Assembly (NCBI GenBank): GCA_039816825.1
Contig: JBCBXA010000018.1
Span: 1 to 43,917, forward strand
Length of the DNA stretch: 43,917 nucleotides
Reading direction: 5' to 3'
Origin: JBCBXA01 sp039816825
GTDB taxonomy: Bacteria > Pseudomonadota > Alphaproteobacteria > Rhizobiales > Rhizobiaceae
Below the pieces are notes generated by a model. That model made no database searches, had not been told where the DNA came from, and saw only the letters and a program-made list of their open reading frames with translations. Every line of letters starts with the position of its first letter. The first letter of the stretch is position 1. Both the position numbers and the translations under genes were made by a program. This document shows, piece after piece, positions 32,536-40,197 of this stretch.

Positions 32536-34763
32536 TGCCTGATCTTCTCCTTGAACTCTTCTGTGAAGAAATTCCCGCTCGTATGCAGGCTAAAGCTGCA
32601 AGCGATCTGAAAAAGCTCATTACCGATGGTCTGGTCGACGCAGGCCTGACTTATGAGGGTGCCAAGGCTCACGTCACGCCTCGGCGGCTCACGCTGGATT
32701 TGCGCGGGCTGACGACGCGGTCAGCTGATGTGCGCGAAGAGCGTAAGGGGCCACGGACGGATGCGCCGGAGAAGGCGGTCGCCGGGTTTCTGCGCGGCGC
32801 GGGGCTGGACGATGTGACTCAGGCGGAAGTGCGAACCGATCCTAAGAAGGGCGACTTCTATGTGGCCGTGATTGAGAAGCCGGGGCGTGCTGCTGAAGAC
32901 GTCATTGCCGAACTCGTGCCGCAGGTTGTCCGCAATTTCCCCTGGCCCAAGAGCCAGCGCTGGGGAAACGGTACGCTGCGCTGGGTGCGGCCGCTGCGGT
33001 CGATCCTGTGCACTTTTGGGCCAGAGACCGAGGAACCGGAAGTTGTGCCGTTTGAAGTGGATGGCATCGTGTCCGGCAACACGACTTATGGCCATCGCTT
33101 CCACGCGCCGGACGCGATCAGTGTGAAGCGGTTCGACGATTATGCCGATGCGCTGGGCAAGGCTCATGTTGTGCTGGATGCCGAGCGCCGGCGGGACATG
33201 ATTGAGGCGGGCGCGAAGGAGCTTGCCTTCGCGCAAGGGCTGGAACTGGTGGAAGACCCGGGCCTGCTGGCCGAAGTGGCTGGCCTGGTGGAGTGGCCGG
33301 TGCCACTCATGGGCACCTTCGATAAAGCCTTCCTCGACCTGCCGGACGAAGCGATCCGCCTGACCATCAAGGACAATCAGAAGTGCTTCGTGCTGAAGGG
33401 CGCTGATGGCGCTCTCTCCAACAGGTTCATTTTGGTCGCAAACCTAGACGCCACCGATGGTGGCACAGAGATCGTGCGCGGCAATGAAAAGGTGGTGAAC
33501 GCTCGCCTCGCCGATGCGCGTTTCTTCTGGGAGACTGATCTCACGACCGTGGTCAATGACGGCATCGAAAGCTGGCTGCCGAAGCTCAACGACGTGACAT
33601 TCCACGCCAAGCTGGGCAGCCAAGGCGAACGCGTGCAGCGCATCGAAGCGCTGGCGCGGGAGTTTTCGACCATAACGGGTGGGCATTCATCAAGAACAGA
33701 ACGCGCGGCGAGACTGGCAAAGGCTGATCTTAATTCCGCAATGGTCTATGAGTTTCCCGAACTTCAAGGCCTTATGGGCAGACTGTACGCGGAGGTCGGT
33801 GGCGAAGATCCATCAGTCGCCGCCGCTTCACAGCAGCACTACCAGCCTTCCGGTCCATCGGACGCCGTACCGGACGACCCGATAGCTGTTGCGGTTGCGC
33901 TTGCAGATAGGTTGGACTTGCTGACAGCCTTCTGGGCTATTGAAGAGAAGCCGACTGGCTCGAAAGATCCCTTTGCATTGCGAAGAGCTGCGCTGGGTGT
34001 AATTCGTTTGGTGCTGCAGAATGATCTTCGGCTTCGGCTTCTGCCTGCAATAAATCTGTTGATCTTAGCCCGTTGTATGAAGGAGCCAAAGGCTGCGTTT
34101 GCTTCGAATATCGAACTGCCCAACGTCGCTAATCGGTCACCCAAACTCGCATTCGAACTTGATGAGTGGCGTAACCGACAAACGAGAGCCCTTTTTCAAA
34201 AGAATTTCACGACTGGCGGTATCGCCAAGAAAGCAACTGCTGATCTCCTCTCCTTCTTCCACGACCGCTTGACGGTCTGGCTCAAGGATCAGGGTGCCCG
34301 CGACGATGTGGTGAAGGCCGTCTTGGGCACTGAGGGTGCGAATGACGACCTCCTCATGGTCGCCCGACGCGTTGAGGCGCTGACGGCGTTTCTCAATGAT
34401 GCTGAAGGCGAGAACCTGACTCAGGGCTTCAAGCGGGCGGGCAATATTCTGGCGGCTGAGCGCAAGAAGGGCACGGACGTGGCTGCGGAGATCGCGCCCA
34501 ACCTGTTTGACAGTGAGGAAGAGCGCGCCTTATTCGCAGCCGTGGAGACAGCTTCGCGAGATGTGCCTGCTCTCACCGAGCAGGAAGACTTTAACGGTGC
34601 GCTGAAGGCGCTGGCTGCCCTGCGCGGGCCCGTGGATGCTTTCTTTGAAGCGGTGCATGTGAACGCCGATGATGAAGCCGTGCGGGGCAATCGCCTGGCG
34701 GTTCTCGCTGCGCTTCAAGCCACGGCGGCCCCCATCGCCGACTTCTCAAAACTGCAAGGATAG
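32535..34763 (+). CDS. glyS: Glycyl-tRNA synthetase beta subunit
   Basis: The beta subunit of glycyl-tRNA synthetase, needed for tRNA recognition and assembly. The 742-residue product is of normal length and has LLLELFCEEIPARM at the start, FPWPKSQRWG, the DNQKCF motif, VYEFPELQGLMGRLYAEVGGEDP and EEKPTGSKDPFALRRAALGVIRLVL. No frame break is seen. A segment at about 33.67-34.25 kb uses clearly different, AT-rich codons (about 49% GC by hand count over 33961-34200, against about 71% over 33181-33300), pointing to a recombined segment. The reading frame and motifs through it are intact, so function should be preserved. Confidence 0.95.
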   Translation: MPDLLLELFCEEIPARMQAKAASDLKKLITDGLVDAGLTYEGAKAHVTPRRLTLDLRGLTTRSADVREERKGPRTDAPEKAVAGFLRGAGLDDVTQAEVRTDPKKGDFYVAVIEKPGRAAEDVIAELVPQVVRNFPWPKSQRWGNGTLRWVRPLRSILCTFGPETEEPEVVPFEVDGIVSGNTTYGHRFHAPDAISVKRFDDYADALGKAHVVLDAERRRDMIEAGAKELAFAQGLELVEDPGLLAEVAGLVEWPVPLMGTFDKAFLDLPDEAIRLTIKDNQKCFVLKGADGALSNRFILVANLDATDGGTEIVRGNEKVVNARLADARFFWETDLTTVVNDGIESWLPKLNDVTFHAKLGSQGERVQRIEALAREFSTITGGHSSRTERAARLAKADLNSAMVYEFPELQGLMGRLYAEVGGEDPSVAAASQQHYQPSGPSDAVPDDPIAVAVALADRLDLLTAFWAIEEKPTGSKDPFALRRAALGVIRLVLQNDLRLRLLPAINLLILARCMKEPKAAFASNIELPNVANRSPKLAFELDEWRNRQTRALFQKNFTTGGIAKKATADLLSFFHDRLTVWLKDQGARDDVVKAVLGTEGANDDLLMVARRVEALTAFLNDAEGENLTQGFKRAGNILAAERKKGTDVAAEIAPNLFDSEEERALFAAVETASRDVPALTEQEDFNGALKALAALRGPVDAFFEAVHVNADDEAVRGNRLAVLAALQATAAPIADFSKLQG

Positions 34764-34767
34764 AGCC

Positions 34768-35253
34768 ATGGCGTTCACCCCCACACCCGAAGGTAAAATC
34801 TGGCGGGTCTATCTGTCGGGCGAGATCCATACCGATTGGCGTGACGAGATCGCCAAGGGCGTCGAAGCGGCGGGCCTGCCCGTTGATCTTTCTGCGCCGG
34901 TCACCAACCACGAGGCGTCTGACGATTGCGGGGTCGCCATTCTTGGCGCTGAACCCGACAAAGCCTGGCACGACCGCAAGGGCGCGTTGATGAACTCCAT
35001 CCGCACCAAAACGTTGATCGAAAAGGCCGACGTGGTCGTGGTGCGTTTTGGCGAGAAGTATCGCCAGTGGAACGCCGCCTTTGATGCGGGCATGGCGTCG
35101 GCGCTGGGCAAGCCGCTCATCGTGATGCATCTGCCGGAGCACGCCCACGCGCTGAAGGAAGTGTGTGCAGCCTCCATGGCCGTGACGGACACGCCCGAGC
35201 AAGTGGTGCAGATCCTGCGCTATGTGATCGATGGCGAGTTGGCCGGATACTGA
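34768..35253 (+). CDS. YtoQ family protein
   Basis: A 161-residue cytosolic protein beginning MAFTPTPEGKIWRVYLSGEIHTDWRDEI and containing FGEKYRQWNAAFDAGMASALGKPLIVMH, both typical of the YtoQ family, a group related to nucleoside deoxyribosyltransferase-like Rossmann proteins. Catalysis is not demonstrated, so the role is unknown. AAGGA with a seven-base spacer precedes the ATG, four bases after the glyS stop, so it is likely the last gene of the glyQ-glyS transcript. Two hairpins downstream close the unit. Confidence 0.88.
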   Translation: MAFTPTPEGKIWRVYLSGEIHTDWRDEIAKGVEAAGLPVDLSAPVTNHEASDDCGVAILGAEPDKAWHDRKGALMNSIRTKTLIEKADVVVVRFGEKYRQWNAAFDAGMASALGKPLIVMHLPEHAHALKEVCAASMAVTDTPEQVVQILRYVIDGELAGY

Positions 35254-35295
35254 TCGCGGCACCCCCGTTTTCCACTTCCCAGCCGCACAAACGTA

Positions 35296-35326
35296 AAGAG
35301 CCGACTTCACGGGGAAGTCGGCTCTT
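35296..35326. terminator. 13-bp hairpin downstream of the YtoQ-like gene
   Basis: AAGAGCCGACTTC and GAAGTCGGCTCTT are perfect complements around ACGGG. The stem is long and stable, but only two T's end it on the plus strand, and on the minus strand it ends in CTCTTTACGTTT. It probably acts as a weak or bidirectional terminator or an mRNA 3' stabiliser. Confidence 0.6.
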
Positions 35327-35342
35327 GATGTGGTGCAACTGA

Positions 35343-35352
35343 GGGGGGGGGG
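35343..35352 (+). repeat. Run of ten G
   Basis: Ten consecutive G residues in the gap between the YtoQ-like gene and a convergent gene. Such runs slip in replication and in sequencing; this one is outside any gene I can support, so phase variation of a product is unlikely. Confidence 0.8.
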
Positions 35353-35405
35353 AGGATGCACCCTTAGGAAGGTTGAGGGAGAGCCTTCCTGGTGTTGAAT
35401 ACGCG

Positions 35406-35443
35406 CGACATGCTTTTTGGTTCCGAAAAATGTCGATTTTTTT
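35406..35443 (+). terminator. Intrinsic terminator of the glyQ-glyS-ytoQ unit
   Basis: CGACAT pairs with ATGTCG, and between them TTTTTGG pairs with CCgAAAAA (one bulged G), giving a long stem closed by TT; it is followed by seven T's. This is a strong rho-independent terminator on the plus strand. Confidence 0.8.
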
Positions 35444-35478
35444 CAAGCGCCTGTTTTCGGCTTTCTCGCACCACCCGC

Positions 35479-35847
35479 TTAGATGGCAGCAGGAAGGTTG
35501 GCCACAATCAGCAAGCCGGCAATCACCGCTTCCGTGAGGAAGAAGATCCTTGCCTTGGATCCCTGATGTTGATCGAGGATCAGCGAGGTCAGTCGCCCAA
35601 TGGCCGCGCCACCATAGACAAAGCCCACCATGGCGTAGGCCAGGGGCTGGTTGATGATGAGGGCCGCCACTGCCACGCCCACAAACAGCGCACCGGATGC
35701 GGCCCGCACTTCCGACACGCCCATTACCGAGCCGTCCGATTTCAGGTCGAGCGTGTCCATGGTCCATTTGGGCGCAAGCCAACCGGCGGCACCTAGGCCG
35801 ACACTGGTCAGCATGGCTAGCACGTTGATGAGATAGATGACGTCCAT
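35479..35847 (-). CDS. Small integral membrane protein, DUF4345-like
   Basis: A 122-residue protein with four hydrophobic segments. The central region GVSEVRAASGALFVGVAVAAL and the later GFVYGGAAIGRLTSLILD resemble DUF4345 proteins, small membrane proteins of unknown function. It is convergent with the YtoQ-like gene and divergent from xerC. In the roughly 250 bases upstream, before xerC, I see only a GAACGTTC palindrome and an ACGTCT direct repeat. Confidence 0.7.
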   Translation of the reverse strand: MDVIYLINVLAMLTSVGLGAAGWLAPKWTMDTLDLKSDGSVMGVSEVRAASGALFVGVAVAALIINQPLAYAMVGFVYGGAAIGRLTSLILDQHQGSKARIFFLTEAVIAGLLIVANLPAAI

Positions 35848-36099
35848 TGTTCTTGTCCTGTTTTCCGTCCGGACTGCTCATGTGAAGGGGCTTGGGATTG
35901 CATTCGGGGGCCGAGCAGCTCCTATGAAGAAAGAACGTTCCAAGGGCGCAACTGGTTCAACTTATGTGCTGTCCATCACAAGCGTGAGCACCTCTTCGTG
36001 ACGTCTTTGCCATTTACGTCTCTTTAGGCCTGGGGCTGGACAATCCGTGCCGACTCAGGCGGCCTTGAGCTGAATAGCCCTGAAGGGAGCAGTGCCCAC

Positions 36100-37029
36100 G
36101 TGTCAGAGGCAGATGACATTTCGAGCATCCGGCAAGCCCTTAACGCCTGGCACGGTAGGCTGAGCGATGAGCGGCGCATGGCGGAGCGCACCGTGACGGC
36201 CTATGCCGCCGATGTGGATGCGCTGCTGGACTTTCTGACTTCCTATCTGGGCGGTGAACTGTCCTTGAAAGCGCTGAGAAATCTGCCGCCCGCAACGTTT
36301 CGCGCGTTTCTTGCCAAGCGTCGGCGCGAAGGTGCGGGCCCCAGAACGATGGCTCGGCAATTGTCCGCCGCGCGCTCCTTCTTTCGCTTTCTGGAGCAAC
36401 AGGGCCTGGCCAGTTCCAGCGGCGTGCAAGCCGTCAAGGCGCCCAAACTTCCCCGCACCCTGCCAAAACCGCTGACGCCGGAAGCCGCGCTGAAGATGTC
36501 TGACGCCAGCGCTGGCCTCGATCCGCGCCCATGGGTGCGGTCGCGGGATGCTGCGGTGCTGGCCCTGTGCTATGGTTCCGGCATGCGCATCTCGGAGGCG
36601 CTTTCGCTCACGCCCAAGGCCTTTGCCAGCGCTGATCGGGCCCTTCGCATCAAAGGTAAGGGCGGCAAGGTGCGCATCGTGCCGCTGCTGCCAGCAGTGA
36701 TGGAGGCGGTCCGGGACTATCTCGAACTCGTGCCATTTCAGCTCGATGGTGATTGCCCGATGTTTCGTGGCATTCGTGGCGGGCCGCTGGATGCAAGCAC
36801 TGTTCAACGGGCGGTGCGGCAACTCAGATCTGCCTTCGGCCTGCCGCCCACGGCTACGCCCCATGCCTTGAGGCATTCCTTCGCTACGCATCTTCTGGCC
36901 GGTGGCGGTGATCTCAGGACGATTCAGGAGCTTCTTGGTCACGCCAGTCTTTCCACCACCCAAGTTTACACGCAGGTGGATGCCGATCATCTACTGGCAA
37001 CCTGGCGGCAGGCCCATCCACGCGCCTGA
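36100..37029 (+). CDS. xerC: Tyrosine recombinase XerC
   Basis: A tyrosine recombinase of the XerC/D type, acting on chromosome-dimer resolution at dif. The 309-residue protein has an N-terminal SAM-like core-binding domain (about 10-100) and the catalytic domain with Arg (near 163, GSGMRISEAL), Lys in KGKGGKVR, the HxxR pair in HALRHSFATHLL, His in LLGHASLSTTQ and the nucleophilic Tyr near 290. GTG start. Integrase-family relatives share these residues, but length, gene context and absence of att-like repeats favour the housekeeping XerC. Confidence 0.93.
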   Translation: MSEADDISSIRQALNAWHGRLSDERRMAERTVTAYAADVDALLDFLTSYLGGELSLKALRNLPPATFRAFLAKRRREGAGPRTMARQLSAARSFFRFLEQQGLASSSGVQAVKAPKLPRTLPKPLTPEAALKMSDASAGLDPRPWVRSRDAAVLALCYGSGMRISEALSLTPKAFASADRALRIKGKGGKVRIVPLLPAVMEAVRDYLELVPFQLDGDCPMFRGIRGGPLDASTVQRAVRQLRSAFGLPPTATPHALRHSFATHLLAGGGDLRTIQELLGHASLSTTQVYTQVDADHLLATWRQAHPRA

Positions 37030-37131
37030 TCGTCGATGTTTGGGTGGCGGTGGCCCTGAAAGCCTCAAACTGACCGCAAATGAGCCTTATCGGCTGGCGG
37101 AATCTTAACGTCCGTTGGCTAAGGTGTTCGC

Positions 37132-38256
37132 ATGACATATTCGACTTCCTTCAACCACGGTCAGTCGCCATTCCCGGCCAAAGTCGGCATCGATCGCACC
37201 ATTGCTCTCTGGCTGGCCCTTAAGAGTGCCTTGGTGGCGGCGTTCTTCATCACAGTCTTCTTGATTGCAGGGCAAAGCGAAGCCCGCGCCGACGAGACGG
37301 GCCCCGTATGTGCCGGAGCCAATCTGTGGGAGCCGCTGGAAGTGGCTGCGCCCGAAATCGTCGAGACACTCAAGGCTCAGGCCAAGGCCGACTGGCCGAA
37401 TGGCGAAGCCAAGTTCTGGAAAGTTGAACGCGGTGATCTTGCGCCGTCATGGCTCTTTGGGACGGCACATCTGGCTGATCCCAGAGTTCTCGATATCGGC
37501 GATGCTGCGCGTTCGGCCTTCGAGGGGGCAGACACGCTTGTGGTCGAGATTGTCGACATCCAGGCCAGTGCGCAGAAGGTCTTTGCTGATCCGGAGATGC
37601 GCGACACCTTCTTTTTCACCGATGGCTCAACGATTGAGAACCATTTGACGGATGAGGAAGTGGCTTCGATCCGAGCGCGCCTGGAAGGAGGCGAGTCACC
37701 CTGGTTCCTGGCAAAACGCATGAAGCCCTGGCTCGTGCTCGGTTTGCTCGCGCCACCCAAATGCGAGGCGGAACGCAAGGCCGCGGGCAGCGCCATTCTC
37801 GACACTGAGCTTCAGACCATCGCCAAGGCCCAAGGCATGGAAGTGGTGGGTCTCGAGACGGCCAAAGAGCAGTTCATGGCGCTCTCCAGCCTTGGATTCG
37901 ACAATCAGCTTATCGCGCTTCGGGAGATCGCAACGCAGACCGAGCTGCTCGACGATATGACCAAAACCATGATCGACATGTATGTCGAAGGGCGCATTGA
38001 TCTCATTTGGCCCATGCTGGAGTATTTCGCTCCATCGGGCGACGATGGAGAGTCCCAGCGTGCGGAGTTCGAAAGCGAAATCGTGACCAATCGCAACCTT
38101 CGCATGGCGGAGCGGAGCCTGCCTTTCCTGAAACACGGTGGGGCCTTCATCGCAGTGGGCGCTTTGCATCTGCCGGGTGAGCAAGGGCTCGTGAGCCTGC
38201 TTCGAAGAGAAGGCTATACGGTGACCCCGGTCATGCCTGCCGGCAGCGGCGGCTAG
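37132..38256 (+). CDS. TraB/GumN family protein
   Basis: A 374-residue protein with a long N-terminus and one hydrophobic segment (about residues 23-46, likely a signal anchor or signal peptide ending before ARADETG). The TraB/GumN hallmarks are WLFGTAHLADP near residue 107 and, toward the C-terminus, AFIAVGALHLPGEQGLVSLL; the two GxxH motifs suggest a metalloprotease-like fold (Tiki-like), but activity is unproven. It is followed six bases later by a lipoprotein gene, suggesting an envelope unit. Confidence 0.85.
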   Translation: MTYSTSFNHGQSPFPAKVGIDRTIALWLALKSALVAAFFITVFLIAGQSEARADETGPVCAGANLWEPLEVAAPEIVETLKAQAKADWPNGEAKFWKVERGDLAPSWLFGTAHLADPRVLDIGDAARSAFEGADTLVVEIVDIQASAQKVFADPEMRDTFFFTDGSTIENHLTDEEVASIRARLEGGESPWFLAKRMKPWLVLGLLAPPKCEAERKAAGSAILDTELQTIAKAQGMEVVGLETAKEQFMALSSLGFDNQLIALREIATQTELLDDMTKTMIDMYVEGRIDLIWPMLEYFAPSGDDGESQRAEFESEIVTNRNLRMAERSLPFLKHGGAFIAVGALHLPGEQGLVSLLRREGYTVTPVMPAGSGG

Positions 38257-38262
38257 AATCGG

Positions 38263-38703
38263 ATGGCGGGTCGGTGGCACATACTGGCTGGCCTGTTTGC
38301 ACTTCATGCCCTTGCAGCTTGCGAAGCCGAACCTGCCGATGAGGCATCGGTTCGCATCTGCCCGGCCCATGAACTGGAGGGTGACTGGCACTCGCCGAAG
38401 CCTGGGGATGATCGCGGCGCGGTGCTTCGCGTCGAGATCGAGGGTCGCTGCAATGGGTTGGTCAGTGATCTGGTGGCCATTGTCCACACGGCGTGCGGGC
38501 GTACACCCTGCAAGTGGCCCACCATGCCCCTCGAGGAGGATGGAACTGGCCTGCAAGGCACGATTGAGAGCTTTGCCGCTGTGCGTTTCGCTCGTTTCGA
38601 TCCCGCAGGGCTTCTGCTCAAAGGCTCATTTCGCTCGCGGTTCGTCAATGAAGCGCGCGGGACGAGCAGCCAGGTCGTCACTTTGGAGAGGCTGGAAGAC
38701 TAG
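38263..38703 (+). CDS. Predicted lipoprotein of unknown function
   Basis: A 146-residue protein beginning with a lipobox-type signal peptide (ILAGLFALHALAAC; Cys20 would be acylated). The mature part holds three further cysteines (in RICPA, HTACGRTPC), and a beta-rich region, with no recognised domain. In other alphaproteobacteria DUF2147-like secreted proteins look similar, but I cannot confirm that here. It follows the TraB/GumN gene by six bases. Its TAG stop lies in the palindrome shared with the convergent oxidoreductase gene. Confidence 0.72.
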   Translation: MAGRWHILAGLFALHALAACEAEPADEASVRICPAHELEGDWHSPKPGDDRGAVLRVEIEGRCNGLVSDLVAIVHTACGRTPCKWPTMPLEEDGTGLQGTIESFAAVRFARFDPAGLLLKGSFRSRFVNEARGTSSQVVTLERLED

Positions 38704-38717
38704 GGTCAGAACCCTAG
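38700..38717. repeat. Palindrome CTAGGGTCAGAACCCTAG at convergent stops
   Basis: CTAGGGT pairs with ACCCTAG around CAGA. Its core AGGGTCAG is the same as the start of the inverted-repeat element's terminus (TTAGGGTCAGGAC). Both TAG triplets are used: by the lipoprotein gene on the plus strand and by the oxidoreductase gene on the minus strand. It may be a remnant of the element or a bidirectional transcription stop. Confidence 0.6.
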
Positions 38718-39679
38718 CCTTCGACACTCGGCGTTGCGGCAATCACGGCGTCGATCTTGCGCGCCAGCTCAAGCGACAGGCTGTGGGGCAGAGCCGGGCT
38801 TTCCATCATACCCCGCGCGAGACAATCTTCGACGTGGGCGATCTCATGGGCATAGCCGTTGCCCGACATCGGACAGGCGATGGTGCGGCTCTCGCCGTTT
38901 CGTGTGGCTGTGAGTTCCTGCGCGCAATAGAACTGGCTTGGAATCTCGATCCGCCCCTCCGACCCGATGATGGTACCGGGCCCGCCGAGTGGCTCTGATA
39001 TTGAGCAACCGATCCGCGACGTGGCTTCTCCTTCGTGGCGCATGGTGAGGCTCACCGTATCGTCAACGCCGCTGGGCGCAGGGGTGATCTTCAGACCGTC
39101 GATCTCCCCCGGTCCAAGCAGCCAAGTCGCAAGCCAGAGCGGATAGATGCCGAGGTCTAGCATGGCGCCTCCACCCTTGTGGGGCGCATACAGCCGGTTG
39201 TTCGGATCAAACGGTCTTCCCAGTGAAAAGCTGGCCTCAACGGAGCGCACGGAGCCGATTGAGCCGGTTTGAATGAGCGCATCGACTTGCTGAAAGACGG
39301 GAAGAAAACGCGCCCAGATCGCTTCCATGAGGAACAGACCACGCGCCTGAGCCAGCTCGATGAGCCTCTGTGTGTCATCGGAGCACATGGTCATGGGCTT
39401 CTCGCAAAGCACATGATGGCCCGTCTCCAGCGCGGCTCGCGCCAGGGGAAGATGGTAAGGGTGCAGGGCGCCAATATAGATGATGTCGGCGACGCCGCTT
39501 TCGAACATCTGGTCAGCACTGCTAAACGCTCGGGGGATGCCGTGCTGGCTCGCAAATGCGTTGGCGGCTTTTTGGGTGCGCGACGAGACGGCCACCAATT
39601 GTGCGGATTTGGGAGCCCGGGAGAAGGCTTCCGCAAATTTGGTCGAGATGTTTCCCGTAGAAACAATGCCCCAACGCAT
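38714..39679 (-). CDS. Gfo/Idh/MocA family oxidoreductase
   Basis: An NAD(P)-dependent dehydrogenase of 321 residues. The N-terminal Rossmann fold starts with WGIVSTGNISTKFA; the family's HVLCEKPMTM motif supplies the catalytic Lys-Pro near residue 94, and GGGAMLDLGIYPLW is the conserved substrate-side segment with the Asp. Substrate is likely a sugar or polyol or dihydrodiol; it cannot be read from sequence. The start overlaps the stop of the DUF2867-like gene by one base (TGATG), marking translational coupling. Confidence 0.9.
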   Translation of the reverse strand: MRWGIVSTGNISTKFAEAFSRAPKSAQLVAVSSRTQKAANAFASQHGIPRAFSSADQMFESGVADIIYIGALHPYHLPLARAALETGHHVLCEKPMTMCSDDTQRLIELAQARGLFLMEAIWARFLPVFQQVDALIQTGSIGSVRSVEASFSLGRPFDPNNRLYAPHKGGGAMLDLGIYPLWLATWLLGPGEIDGLKITPAPSGVDDTVSLTMRHEGEATSRIGCSISEPLGGPGTIIGSEGRIEIPSQFYCAQELTATRNGESRTIACPMSGNGYAHEIAHVEDCLARGMMESPALPHSLSLELARKIDAVIAATPSVEG

Positions 39680-40188
39680 CAGGCCGCGACCAGCCCCGCC
39701 CGCTCTGCCGCCATGTTCTTCAGGGAGCCGCGACAAGCCTCCCGGTGGAACGGCATGATGACGGCCAGATAGGCGCGCCCACCGAAATTGTGCCGCTTCA
39801 GCAAAGTGGTCATTCGCAACACTTGCTGACCGCTCCCATTCTCATCGAGTTCCAGCACCAGGCGAAAGTCGAAGTGCTTGTCGTCGGTTCCGACGACCAG
39901 CCTCTCGTCTGTTTCGGATATGATGGGAAAGAAAGCGACCGCGTCCATGCCCGCATCGGCCTGGGCACGCAGCTCGTCCGTGCCCTTCAGTCCGGCGAGA
40001 GATGTCAACCCGTCCCGCAGCTTGAGCATGGGCTGCATCCAGCCGGGTAGGTTCCGGCCCATGCAATCGCCGGCCTCGCGGGCCGTTGCAAAAGGGTGGG
40101 CCATGATGGCTTCATAGGCATCGCCCCAGTCGGCACCGGGCAGGATGTCCGGATCGAGGTTCGGAGTGACTTCCGTGATGGCAGCCAT
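39679..40188 (-). CDS. DUF2867-like protein
   Basis: A 169-residue soluble protein with the C-terminal half FDFRLVLELDENG and TTLLKRHNFGGRAYLAVIMPFHR, resembling the DUF2867 domain, a START/SRPBCC-like fold. Function is unknown; a hydrophobic-ligand binding role is the family-based guess. It is coupled to the oxidoreductase gene downstream and lies nine bases after the lpdA stop, so it may be in the odh transcript. Confidence 0.75.
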   Translation of the reverse strand: MAAITEVTPNLDPDILPGADWGDAYEAIMAHPFATAREAGDCMGRNLPGWMQPMLKLRDGLTSLAGLKGTDELRAQADAGMDAVAFFPIISETDERLVVGTDDKHFDFRLVLELDENGSGQQVLRMTTLLKRHNFGGRAYLAVIMPFHREACRGSLKNMAAERAGLVAA

Positions 40189-40197
40189 GGCTTTCTC

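Noticed and set aside
36100..37029. XerC as a mobile-element integrase
   Set aside because: No attachment repeats, tRNA or phage genes are nearby and the length and motifs fit XerC.
38711..39738. Longer N-terminus for the Gfo/Idh/MocA protein
   Set aside because: An upstream ATG would overlap the DUF2867-like gene and precede the Rossmann motif by about 20 residues rich in Gly; the coupled TGATG start is favoured.
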